Positions 17,293 to 24,636 of a DNA stretch of 30,259 nucleotides are shown here, one piece after another (the first letter of the stretch is position 1; every line of letters begins with the position of its first letter). The DNA lies in the IMG/VR virus record IMGVR_UViG_3300033571_016834, positions 1 to 30,259 of that record. The stretch is one strand, 5' to 3'. The DNA comes from a virus. The translations under genes were made by a program, and so were the position numbers. Under the pieces are notes generated by a model that saw nothing but the letters and a program-made list of their open reading frames with translations, was not told the DNA's origin and did not search any database.

Positions 17293-18315
17293 TTAGTTTA
17301 AGTTTATAGTTGAACCTTTGATTGTAGTAGCTCCGGAACTTGTTTGCGCGAGAGTTGTTGCTACCGTTGTTGTCATAGATTTATCTACAGTAAGTTTATA
17401 ATCTCCTTTAATATGAGCAGAATAATTACCATCAACAGTTAGCGTACAATCACTTTTCACATAAATTTTTGCATCACCTTGAACTGTGATATTACATTTA
17501 CCCATAACATAAACATTATCATCTTGCATCACAATAGTATATTTATCTTTAACAACTTTATCTACTTTAGTTCCAGTTGGATGAACTTCAAAGAACGTTC
17601 CTGATCTATGGTACAAATGAGTTCTTTCTGCTCCAGGAGTATCATCTAACTCAAAGTAATGACCTGATTCAGTACTTGTTACTTGATTATATGGGTATTT
17701 TGCATTATATGGGGTTGCTGGTTCAACCCAATTTGATCCTGTTCCATCAGGAACAGTAACAACAGAATCAAGTTTTGATTTAATTATTGTTTCTGATATA
17801 CCTTCGTTTCTAGATAAACGGCTTGTTGTTGGTTCATTTAATCTACTAGGGAAATTATTTGCTCTTGGAGCTTCTTCAATTGTAACACCAGTTCCATTTG
17901 TGTTGTAGATTAATTTTTGAACTTTTCTGGGTGCATTTTTTAATTGAGCTTCAGTTCTAGGATCATTAAATCCAGTTTCTATATCAGCGGCATCTTCAGG
18001 GATACCGTGAAACGACCCCATTATAATCGGAAATTGTGCTCCATCACCGTCCATAAAGAACCCCATCACCATATCACCTTCTCTTAGGGTTGATGGAGTT
18101 GAGAATGAATTATTGACGGGGAATAGTGGTTGCGCCCATGGTAATGATTCAGTAGATACATTTGTTTTTTTAGAATCATGTAAGCCTTTAATTCTTACTT
18201 GGCATCTACCAACATTTAAGGGATCCATTCTGTTTTCAATAGTACCCATCCACCAAACAAACCCATCATGACCTAAAAAATTAGATCTTCTAGAATTATT
18301 AAATTCTGTTGTCAT
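17293..18315 (-). CDS. 5: gp5-like central spike/hub protein without lysozyme domain
   Basis: 340 residues from the ATG at 18315, chosen because GGAAAGG lies 6 bases upstream; the frame is also open to a TTG at 18330. The N-terminal OB-fold is clear: WWMGTIENRMDPLNVGRCQV (T4 WFVGVVEDRMDPLKLGRVRV), LPWAQPLFPV and MGFFMDGDGAQFPIIMGSFHG. T4 gp5 then has a 24-kDa lysozyme domain; here the OB domain is followed by only a linker (about residues 105-180) and the C-terminal beta-helix stem with hydrophobic-polar repeats (VQGDAKIYVKSDCTLTVDG, KGDYKLTVDKSMTT). It is the membrane-puncturing spike, with catalysis apparently moved elsewhere. It overlaps the upstream gene by an ATGA. Confidence 0.92.
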   Translation of the reverse strand: MTTEFNNSRRSNFLGHDGFVWWMGTIENRMDPLNVGRCQVRIKGLHDSKKTNVSTESLPWAQPLFPVNNSFSTPSTLREGDMVMGFFMDGDGAQFPIIMGSFHGIPEDAADIETGFNDPRTEAQLKNAPRKVQKLIYNTNGTGVTIEEAPRANNFPSRLNEPTTSRLSRNEGISETIIKSKLDSVVTVPDGTGSNWVEPATPYNAKYPYNQVTSTESGHYFELDDTPGAERTHLYHRSGTFFEVHPTGTKVDKVVKDKYTIVMQDDNVYVMGKCNITVQGDAKIYVKSDCTLTVDGNYSAHIKGDYKLTVDKSMTTTVATTLAQTSSGATTIKGSTINLN

Positions 18316-19664
18316 CGAATACCTTTCCAATTAGGGTCACTATTATTAAAAGAACTAAAATCATTAGGGAATGATTCTTTACAAATTTCAAGACAAGTTA
18401 TAAATCTATTTTCTTGATTTATTAAATGTCTTACTGCAGTCACCAAATATTTACCAGAATAAAATGTATCTGATTTTTTTTGCCTTGTTGGGGAATTATA
18501 CACAATTTCAGGTAAATCAAATTGTATAACTTTACCAACACTTAATTCAACATCTCCTGGAACTAAGATTTTCATCCTATTGGTGAAAAGTAATGCTAAT
18601 TGTGCTGTTCTATACGAAACAGTTTCTTCTACTCTATTTTCATTTATGGTTATTTCTTTATTTTTAAAATATAAATTTTCACTTTGTCCTGTAGTAGATA
18701 CACAAAATTTAACTACACCAGGAGTTTCATCTATTTTATGACCAAATCTATTTGTTGCTGAGTAAGGGACTCCAGATTCACTCAATGAAGCTGAATTTTT
18801 CTTATATTGTTTATAATCAAAATTAGTTTCTCCAAATTTTAATCTTAATGGGTCAACTGTATGAGTTTTATTAGCTAATGCTCCAGTTCTAACTGCAGTT
18901 AATGAGTCAAAAGAATTCATTAACTCAAACGATAATACATTTGAGAATTCTTTATTAATATCAGAAACCATATTATTTTGTTTTGATTTTAAATTTTTCT
19001 CATCATATTGATATTTTCTAAATACAGGTTGTTTAAATAGATTTAAAATTGATTTAAAATTGTAACCATCTCTATTTTCATAAAATAGATAAGGGGAACC
19101 GACATTTTTATCATCATTAGCTAATGCAAATGTGCACAACCAATTAATAGCTTGAATTGGTTTAAAATTTGGAATTACTAAAGATCTTAATCCAGAAGTT
19201 TCATCAATATTTTTAAAATTTTTTTGATCAACTTTTAACGAATTAAACACAATATCTTTTACAATATCAGATATTTTTGCATTTGTGTATGATTTAGATA
19301 ATTTATATTGTTCGTTTAACATAAATTCTTCAGAACAAAAATGAACGATGTAATTCTCATTTGAATTTTTAGTTTGAGTTCTTGCGCTAATTTTATAAAT
19401 CCTAAAAATTTTTTCAATAGGTTTATCAAGTCCAGGTTTATCTAGTGATAAAATCAAAACTTCTTGTCCTTGTAATTGTAGAACTTGTATGTAATTCATA
19501 GAATCATTTACAACAAGAGAACCGCTTATTCCATTGTTGAATATATCCTCAAAATAGTTAAATTCAACTATAATGTTTTTAAATTCAATAGGTTGGCCTG
19601 AAACGCCAACAATCTTACAAGATTGTAACCCGACATCTTGGGCATGTAAAACACCATCAGCCAT
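18312..19664 (-). CDS. 27: gp27-like baseplate hub protein
   Basis: 450 residues. The pattern is that of hub proteins of the gp27/VgrG N-terminal type: an early strand-rich section (FKNIIVEFNYFEDIFNNGIS), a VLILSLDKPGLDKPIEKIFRIYKISA strand pair, a central helical ISDIVKDIVFNSL section, PNFKPIQAINWLCTFALAND followed by YLFYENRDGYNF (compare VPDIPWTSTFENYLSYV..VGSDKFVFVWQD of T4), and a C-terminal FTNRMKILVPGDVELSVGKVIQFDL domain ending in YLVTAVRHLI. It should trimerise and seat the gp5 spike, whose gene overlaps its stop codon. Sequence identity to T4 gp27 is low, so the assignment rests on architecture and position. It overlaps gp53 by 8 bases. Confidence 0.8.
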   Translation of the reverse strand: MADGVLHAQDVGLQSCKIVGVSGQPIEFKNIIVEFNYFEDIFNNGISGSLVVNDSMNYIQVLQLQGQEVLILSLDKPGLDKPIEKIFRIYKISARTQTKNSNENYIVHFCSEEFMLNEQYKLSKSYTNAKISDIVKDIVFNSLKVDQKNFKNIDETSGLRSLVIPNFKPIQAINWLCTFALANDDKNVGSPYLFYENRDGYNFKSILNLFKQPVFRKYQYDEKNLKSKQNNMVSDINKEFSNVLSFELMNSFDSLTAVRTGALANKTHTVDPLRLKFGETNFDYKQYKKNSASLSESGVPYSATNRFGHKIDETPGVVKFCVSTTGQSENLYFKNKEITINENRVEETVSYRTAQLALLFTNRMKILVPGDVELSVGKVIQFDLPEIVYNSPTRQKKSDTFYSGKYLVTAVRHLINQENRFITCLEICKESFPNDFSSFNNSDPNWKGIR

Positions 19665-20316
19665 ATTGTTGCCTCATTAAAATTTTTAATTCATTTTCAA
19701 TTTGATTCGAATACTCTTTTCTTATAAGATTTATTTCCCTTTTTGCTTCATTTAATTCCAATTCATAATCATAAATTGTAATTTGTTCTTTAGTGGTTGT
19801 CACTATAATATTATCAGATTGGTTAGTTGATTCCGAGAAATTAAATGTATCATCATCGTACCCTGAATCTCCGCCATTATACGATTTTTCATCAATATAA
19901 ATGGTTTCTGTTGTTGATATTCCGCTAATAGTATCAGTCGTTGTAATATGCGCTCTATAACCTAATGGATTTTGGTTAAGGGTGATACTTGCATATTCTG
20001 AACCTGTTCTATTTATTGTTTCTCCTTCAGTTTTATATTTGTAATCTAACATTTTAGTAAATTCATTATAACTTAATGGAAAATCAAAAAATGGATTCAT
20101 AATATCATTTGCCAGTAAAACTATCCAATGTTTTTCTGGATCGCCATAATATTTTGATGCAATTAATTCTGGTGTATCGCCTTCTTGCAACTGGTATGGG
20201 TAATATATTGATAATTTATCTGAATATTTTTCTCTTATTGCTGTTCTCGCAATAAGATCAGTCACTAAACGATTATTTATTAATAATTTCGGATATTTAG
20301 AAAAAAAATTTGCCAT
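19657..20316 (-). CDS. 53: gp53 baseplate wedge protein
   Basis: 219 residues, compared with 196 in T4. The central segment YYPYQLQEGDTPELIASKYY followed by GDPEKHWIVLLANDIMNPFFDFPLSYNEF is a LysM-like fold typical of gp53 (T4: RLRTYYIKGSPRPEELANAIYGNPQLYWVLLMCND). The C-terminus carries the conserved helix LNEAKREINLIRKEYSNQIENEL, matching the terminal EKLRQIKIIAKSDINSFMNDL helix of T4. gp53 clamps adjacent wedges around the hub together with gp25 and gp6. The gene starts 2 bases after the gp48 stop and overlaps the start of the gp27-like gene. Confidence 0.92.
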   Translation of the reverse strand: MANFFSKYPKLLINNRLVTDLIARTAIREKYSDKLSIYYPYQLQEGDTPELIASKYYGDPEKHWIVLLANDIMNPFFDFPLSYNEFTKMLDYKYKTEGETINRTGSEYASITLNQNPLGYRAHITTTDTISGISTTETIYIDEKSYNGGDSGYDDDTFNFSESTNQSDNIIVTTTKEQITIYDYELELNEAKREINLIRKEYSNQIENELKILMRQQYG

Positions 20317-20318
20317 TA

Positions 20319-21767
20319 TTAATAACCTTCTTGAATTTTTTCTTTAGTAAGAATTTCCATTTCTTTAAATTGTAATGTCATACGAGTTTTAACAGGCATA
20401 CCATCATTATGTGCAACCCAACCTACTTCTGGAGCATAATCTACTTGAACAGTTGTCAACGCACAGGGAGCAAATTTATGTAAATTTTCATTTCTTTGCT
20501 CCAAATACCTGTATTCAATATTAAAAATAGAAGGAACAATAAAATATCTTCCTGTTCCGCTAGAATCAATTTGTGGGGCAGCATGATATCTGAACAACCT
20601 AATTATATCCCTAACAGTATTTGCTTCTTCTGGACTTTTAGGTGTAAATGTAAAATCAAATTGAAAAGTTCTGAAATCCATGGAAGTGAATAAAACTTCC
20701 ATTTGAGGATTTACCGCCCAGCCATATTGACCTAATAAATATTGCGAAAACCCTTTTCCTGTGATACCGCTTTTTGTTGCCATATCACCACCAATTTCCA
20801 ATCCTGCTGCTGGAGTATTTCTAGCAATACTTCGTATAGTTTCCCCTGCACCACCTTTAAACCCTGATTCTGCTGCTTTTGATATATTTTCATATAATGA
20901 AGTAAAATTTTTAGCTTGTGATATAAATTCATTAGCTAATCCAAAATTACCTAATGCTGTAGTTGCGCTAATATCAGCATAACTAGCATGTTGGTTCATA
21001 TTGACGGTATCTGGCATATACAAGTTTATAAACCCTTCTACTTTAGCTGTAGAAGGAGTAAACATAAATTCACCTGTAAACTTTGATGAACCTGAATCTT
21101 CTAGCGCAAATGTTTTTAATCCATCTGTGGCATCAGTAGCTAATTCATCAGGGGAATTTAAAAAATTTTTCACAGAATCGTATGCATTTGAGATAGTATC
21201 TGCAGAATTAGTTAAAAATTCTCCAACGCTGTTTATTGCCCCTCCTGCACCAGAAATTAAATTTGATGCAGCAGAAAGCCCAACTGTTGCCGCTGTCACC
21301 CCACCAAGTATTGATCCTGATGCTGAGGCAACACCTGCAGCGGAAGTTGCAATACCTGCTACTCCAGCAACTGACCCAATAACTCCTGCAGCAGCACCAG
21401 TAACGGTGTTTACAGTAGTCAATGCTTGATTAGCAACACTAGCAACTGAACTTACTGTACTAGCAGCTGTGCTAGCTGCATCAGAAACAGCACTAGCAAT
21501 ACCAGAAAATGTACCTGCCTCCTCTGCAACTTTAGTAGCAACATTACCAACAGAATTTAATGTTGACGCTAAAGAACTAGAAATATCAGATGGAGGCATA
21601 ACTGATGCAAGAGAAGAAGCTGGATTTGATTCATAATTTGATTTTTTAGGAACCAATACAGTAAAAGAAATGTAATGACCTTTTCTAGATGATCCAAGAT
21701 CACTAGGGTATGATAATATCGGTAAATCATTAGGTGATTTATATAAATCTTGTAATGGGCTTGGCAT
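20319..21767 (-). CDS. 48: gp48 baseplate tail-tube cap protein
   Basis: 482 residues, longer than T4 gp48 (364). The C-terminal half matches: FQFDFTFTPKSPEEANTVRD then IIRLFRYHAAPQ (T4 FTWDLTPRSTEDLMAIINIYQYF), PSIFNIEYRYL, FAPCALTTVQVDYAPEVGW (T4 FGPCQIQSIRFDKTPNG) and MTLQFKEMEILTKEKI (T4 FTLEITMREIITLNRA). Residues about 66-202 are an unusual Ala/Ser/Gly/Val-rich stretch with low complexity. gp48 sits on the hub and starts tail-tube growth with gp54. It is the first gene of the minus-strand late operon, with a perfect TATAAATA about 36 bases upstream. No good Shine-Dalgarno sequence is present before its ATG. Confidence 0.9.
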   Translation of the reverse strand: MPSPLQDLYKSPNDLPILSYPSDLGSSRKGHYISFTVLVPKKSNYESNPASSLASVMPPSDISSSLASTLNSVGNVATKVAEEAGTFSGIASAVSDAASTAASTVSSVASVANQALTTVNTVTGAAAGVIGSVAGVAGIATSAAGVASASGSILGGVTAATVGLSAASNLISGAGGAINSVGEFLTNSADTISNAYDSVKNFLNSPDELATDATDGLKTFALEDSGSSKFTGEFMFTPSTAKVEGFINLYMPDTVNMNQHASYADISATTALGNFGLANEFISQAKNFTSLYENISKAAESGFKGGAGETIRSIARNTPAAGLEIGGDMATKSGITGKGFSQYLLGQYGWAVNPQMEVLFTSMDFRTFQFDFTFTPKSPEEANTVRDIIRLFRYHAAPQIDSSGTGRYFIVPSIFNIEYRYLEQRNENLHKFAPCALTTVQVDYAPEVGWVAHNDGMPVKTRMTLQFKEMEILTKEKIQEGY

Positions 21768-21794
21768 AAAGTTTAACCATTTTTTTAATTTTAA

Positions 21795-21801
21795 CTAAAT
21801 A
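21795..21801 (+). promoter_or_regulatory. possible late promoter facing gp4 (CTAAATA)
   Basis: The plus strand reads ACTAAATA just beside the opposing gp48 promoter, sharing six of the eight late-promoter bases. The gp4 ATG follows 35 bases later and the gap must contain a promoter for the plus-strand genes. The match is imperfect and AT-rich DNA gives such hits easily. Confidence 0.35.
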
Positions 21802-21802
21802 C

Positions 21803-21810
21803 TATTTATA
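21803..21810 (-). promoter_or_regulatory. T4-type late promoter TATAAATA before gp48
   Basis: The minus strand reads TATAAATA here, the exact T4 late -10 element recognised by gp55-type sigma. Transcription would start about 6-8 bases further on, giving a leader of about 30 bases before the gp48 ATG at 21767. It lies in the only intergenic gap of the structural region, upstream of the whole minus-strand late operon. Confidence 0.75.
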
Positions 21811-21835
21811 TCAATAATTTGTAATAATTTAGATT

Positions 21836-22279
21836 ATGGCTAGAAATTATAAACAAGGAATATATAAACCGAAAAATCCACAAAAATACAGAGGAAATGT
21901 AGATAATATAGTTTATCGTTCATCTTGGGAATTGCGTGTATTTAAATGGATGGATGATAACCCCAATATATTAGAATGGGCATCAGAAGAATGTGTTATC
22001 CCCTATAAATCCCCTGTTGATAATAAATTTCATAGATATTTTCCAGATATTTGGGCAAGAATATTAGGGGTTGATGGTAGAACTAAAACTTATTTAATTG
22101 AAATAAAACCGCACAATCAATCAGTTGAACCAGCAGTAAAAAAGAAAATAACGAAACAATATATAACAGAAGTTTGTACATACGCAATTAACCAAGCAAA
22201 ATGGAAAGCTGCCAGAGAATATTGTTTAGATCGTAAATGGGAATTTAAAGTTTTAACAGAAAAAGACTTAGGATTATAA
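21836..22279 (+). CDS. 4: gp4 head completion protein (nuclease-like fold)
   Basis: 147 residues (T4 gp4: 150). Nearly every T4 landmark is present: YKPKNPQKYRGNVDNIVYRS then SWELRVFKWMDDNPNILEW, HRYFPDIWARI, TYLIEIKPHNQ and YAINQAKWKAAREYC. A restriction-endonuclease-like set can be read: E32, D71 (in FPD), E89-x-K91. In T4, gp4 (called gp50/gp4) finishes the head before tail joining. It may trim or clean the DNA end. It opens the plus-strand cluster, divergent from gp48, and its stop codon abuts the next ATG. There is no strong ribosome binding site before its own ATG. Confidence 0.93.
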   Translation: MARNYKQGIYKPKNPQKYRGNVDNIVYRSSWELRVFKWMDDNPNILEWASEECVIPYKSPVDNKFHRYFPDIWARILGVDGRTKTYLIEIKPHNQSVEPAVKKKITKQYITEVCTYAINQAKWKAAREYCLDRKWEFKVLTEKDLGL

Positions 22280-22900
22280 ATGACAAAGAATGTTGGATTA
22301 GATCCAAAATTTGATTATAAATTTACCCCAAAATCTGCCACTGAAGCAGTAAAGTGGTTCAAACAGAAAATATTAGAATTGAGGGCAGATCAATCAAAAT
22401 TAAATGCAACTGTAAGTAGATTAGGACAAAAACAAATTTTAGAAACATTACCAGATGTTAAAATTTTTGAAACTGGTAGAATGTACTTGTTTAACTATGA
22501 TCCGATTGGGAGAACTTCATTACCATATTACGATACATTCCCGTTAATCTTATTGACTGATATTAAAAATGATGGGTTTTATGGAATAAATTTACATTAC
22601 CTTCCAGTTGAACAAAGAATGGTATTTTTAAGTAACATTGCCCCCCAAAAGGGAGTATATAAAAAAGATAAATTACAAAAATTATATATCAGTTATGATA
22701 GTATAAAAGATGTTCAAGAATTTCAATTTTTTAAACCTTGTTTTAAAAAATATTTAAAAAATAGAGTACGATCAAAAATAAAAGCAATACCTGTTGAGGA
22801 GTGGGGCTATATTTCTGCTTTGCCTATTGAAACATTTAAAAAGAAAACAAAACAAGAAGTCTGGAAAGAATCTATGGCTACCCAAGATATGACACTTTAA
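22280..22900 (+). CDS. conserved T4-like phage protein of unknown function
   Basis: 206 residues. The N-terminal third is helical and charged (ATEAVKWFKQKILELRADQS). The core contains GRMYLFNYDPIGRTSLPYYD then TFPLILLTDIKNDGFYGINL and HYLPVEQRMVFL, a combination I associate with many T4-like phages in this position, but I cannot give the product a confirmed name. The C-terminal part is strongly basic (FKKYLKNRVRSKIKAIPVEE WGY, many Lys), compatible with nucleic-acid contact. It directly follows gp4 and is translated after an AGGA site; gp54 follows by 12 bases. A structural or DNA-end-related role is possible and purely contextual. Confidence 0.8.
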   Translation: MTKNVGLDPKFDYKFTPKSATEAVKWFKQKILELRADQSKLNATVSRLGQKQILETLPDVKIFETGRMYLFNYDPIGRTSLPYYDTFPLILLTDIKNDGFYGINLHYLPVEQRMVFLSNIAPQKGVYKKDKLQKLYISYDSIKDVQEFQFFKPCFKKYLKNRVRSKIKAIPVEEWGYISALPIETFKKKTKQEVWKESMATQDMTL

Positions 22901-22912
22901 AAGGATACAATA

Positions 22913-23713
22913 ATGTCATTTTTAGATACATTGCAAGGATTAATGGGTGGTAATAACCCAAAAACTAATGATACAAAATACGATGAAGCTAAATCTAATT
23001 TATTACAATATGATGTGGGTAGAACTGCATATTTTGATGTTGAATTTTATTTCAACAAATTTAAAGATAATGAGGCATTAAAATATGTGTGCCATTCTGC
23101 AGAACTTCCTGGTGAAGCTACAGCAACAGTTTCGCAAAAAATTTATGGTGTCACAGAAAAACATTCTGTGATGACTGGGTATAATGATATACAATTAGCA
23201 TTTTATACTTGGGGATCGCAATACGAAAAATCAAGAATGTTTTTTCAAAATTGGGTAGCATACATAACGGGGAGAGAAGAATCTATAACAAATTCTTGGA
23301 AAGAAACAACCTATAATGTCAGATATAAAAGTGAATATGCGTCAACAATAAAAATAACACATTATGCCATAACTGGGCAACCTCTTGTAGAAGTAACATT
23401 AATAGATGCATTTCCAATTGCAATTAACCAAGTACCGCTTTCTTGGTCTGCTCAAAATGAAGCTCAATCATTAAATGTTGTATTTGCTTACACCGAATAT
23501 GCTTATAATTTTAAATATGCTGATAATAATGGAGCATATTCTAGAGGACCATTAGGGGAATTATTAGGAACAGCAATTAAAACTGCATCTACAATAAATA
23601 CCATTAAAGGTGCAATTGAAAGCGGAAACCCTTTGGCGATGGCATCAGCACTCCCAGGTGTCGGGTTATCAAATTTTACATTATCATCAGGATTATCAAA
23701 AATAGGATTATAA
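22913..23713 (+). CDS. 54: gp54 baseplate tail-tube initiator
   Basis: 266 residues. The protein has the tail-tube fold layout: an N-terminal SFLDTLQGLM helix, then YVCHSAELPGEATATVSQKI and YGVTEKHSVMTGYNDIQLAFY, RMFFQNWVAYITGREE, and LVEVTLIDAFPIAINQVPLS with WSAQNEAQSLNVVFAYTEY. This corresponds to T4 gp54 (SVKMPENRLSYETDWNYNSP, MFTGCIPISVSAPELSYDG, TTFDVTFAYRVMQ). gp54 nucleates the gp19 tube on the gp48-capped hub. A gp19-like tube protein is the alternative, but the C-terminal Gly/Ala/Ser-rich extension and baseplate context favour gp54. AAGGA precedes the ATG. Confidence 0.8.
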   Translation: MSFLDTLQGLMGGNNPKTNDTKYDEAKSNLLQYDVGRTAYFDVEFYFNKFKDNEALKYVCHSAELPGEATATVSQKIYGVTEKHSVMTGYNDIQLAFYTWGSQYEKSRMFFQNWVAYITGREESITNSWKETTYNVRYKSEYASTIKITHYAITGQPLVEVTLIDAFPIAINQVPLSWSAQNEAQSLNVVFAYTEYAYNFKYADNNGAYSRGPLGELLGTAIKTASTINTIKGAIESGNPLAMASALPGVGLSNFTLSSGLSKIGL

Positions 23714-23717
23714 GATT

Positions 23718-24440
23718 ATGAGTTTTTTACCGAAAATTGATGTGGCAACATATACAATTAATTTACCCGTATCAAAACAAACAGTTAAATTTAGACCATA
23801 CTTAGTTAAAGAACAAAAAATATTAATTATGGCTAAAGAATCAGGAGAAAAAAATACATTAATTGATGCTATTATTCAAGTATTAGAAAATTGTGTTACA
23901 AATGATATTGACATTAAAAATTTACCAATCACCGATGTCGAATATTTGTTTTATACTATCAGAGCAAGATCAGAATCAGAAATTGTCGATTTAAAATACA
24001 GATGTGAAGCTTTAATTGGAGGAACCTCTTGCGGCAATGTTATGGAACATGGTTTAAATTTAATAACTGATTTAGAAATAATTGATAATGAAATTTCCCC
24101 TAATATTCAAATTAATGAAGATGTTGGGTTAAAATTAAGACACCAAAGATTTGAGATTGATAATTTACAAAATAAAATACCAACACCAGAAGAAATTTTA
24201 GAAAGTATCGCCAAAAACGTTGAGTTTGTATATGATGAAAATTCATCATATAATGCTAAAGATATACCTATCCAAAAAATAATTGAGTGGTTAGGTGAGT
24301 TACCTGTTGAAAAATTTAAACAAATTGAGGCATTTTTAGAAAATGAACCTAAAATTGTAAAAAAATTACAAATTACATGTAATAAATGCGGTGCGGTTCA
24401 TGATATTTTAGTTGAGGATATATTTGATTTTTTTATCTAA
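23718..24440 (+). CDS. 26: gp26-like T4 baseplate hub / tail-assembly protein
   Basis: 240 residues in the zero frame. The N-terminus INLPVSKQTVKFRPYLVKEQ then KILIMAKESGEKNT is the hallmark of the T4_baseplate family (gp26). Two cysteine pairs, YRCEALIGGTSCG and ITCNKCGAVHD, look like a split zinc-binding site. The zero-frame product ends in DIFDFFI. A run of seven T at the last codons sets up a -1 frameshift that would replace the final Ile with a 66-residue extension (separate entry). Such overlapping chaperone pairs lie directly before the tape-measure gene in many long-tailed phages, which fits the gene that follows here. It starts 4 bases after gp54 with an AGGA site. Confidence 0.85.
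   Translation: MSFLPKIDVATYTINLPVSKQTVKFRPYLVKEQKILIMAKESGEKNTLIDAIIQVLENCVTNDIDIKNLPITDVEYLFYTIRARSESEIVDLKYRCEALIGGTSCGNVMEHGLNLITDLEIIDNEISPNIQINEDVGLKLRHQRFEIDNLQNKIPTPEEILESIAKNVEFVYDENSSYNAKDIPIQKIIEWLGELPVEKFKQIEAFLENEPKIVKKLQITCNKCGAVHDILVEDIFDFFI
24428..24434 (+). promoter_or_regulatory. slippery T-TTT-TTT heptamer for -1 frameshift
   Basis: Seven consecutive T placed so that the zero frame reads xxT TTT TTT ATC TAA, exactly the X-XXY-YYZ register for tandem -1 slippage. The zero-frame stop follows one codon later. A weak 6-bp hairpin (24454-24459 with 24463-24468, TGC loop) lies 19 bases downstream. That spacing is longer than the usual 5-9 bases, so a stimulator is not obvious. 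Confidence 0.65.
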
Positions 24441-24634
24441 TTCTTGGTAATGTTAAACTTGCAGTTTATTATAAGACAAATTTTGCTATGATGCAATATC
24501 ATGGATATAGTTTAAATGAATTGGAAGCAATGATCCCTTGGGAAAGGGAAATTTATATTGGCCTATTAGTACAATATTTGAGAGATAAAGAAGAAAAACG
24601 AAAACAACAAGAAGCTAAAAGGAATAGTATATAA
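24434..24634 (+). CDS. C-terminal extension reached by -1 frameshift (gp26-gp51-like fusion)
   Basis: In the -1 frame the reading continues as YLILGNVKLAVYYKTNFAMM, then QYHGYSLNELEAMIPWEREI and YIGLLVQYLRDKEEKRKQQEA to TAA at 24632-24634. Joined to the 239 upstream codons it gives a protein of about 305 residues. The piece has the look of tail-assembly chaperone tails (helix, then xxYGxSxxELExMxPWERE, then a charged C-terminus). The only internal start candidates are the ATG pair at 24488 and 24491, which have no Shine-Dalgarno sequence and would drop the conserved first part. Independent translation of a small protein is therefore less likely than the frameshift but not excluded. Confidence 0.7.
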   Translation, partial: YLILGNVKLAVYYKTNFAMMQYHGYSLNELEAMIPWEREIYIGLLVQYLRDKEEKRKQQEAKRNSI

Positions 24635-24636
24635 CA

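Noticed and set aside
18316-18330. TTG start for gp5 five codons upstream
   Set aside because: The ATG at 18315 has a good ribosome site (GGAAAGG) and an ATGA overlap with the upstream gene; the TTG would lie within that ribosome site.
21001-21429. Plus-strand open frame of 142 codons opposite gp48
   Set aside because: It mirrors the Ala/Ser/Val-rich low-complexity part of gp48, has no ribosome site and lies antisense to a well supported gene.
24454-24468. Downstream hairpin as frameshift stimulator
   Set aside because: Only six mostly A-T pairs and 19 bases from the slippery site; too weak and too distant to claim as a stimulator.
24488-24634. Independent small gene starting at ATG 24488
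   Set aside because: No Shine-Dalgarno sequence upstream, and the -1 frame is open and meaningful before the ATG up to the slippery run; a frameshift explains it better. Kept as the alternative.
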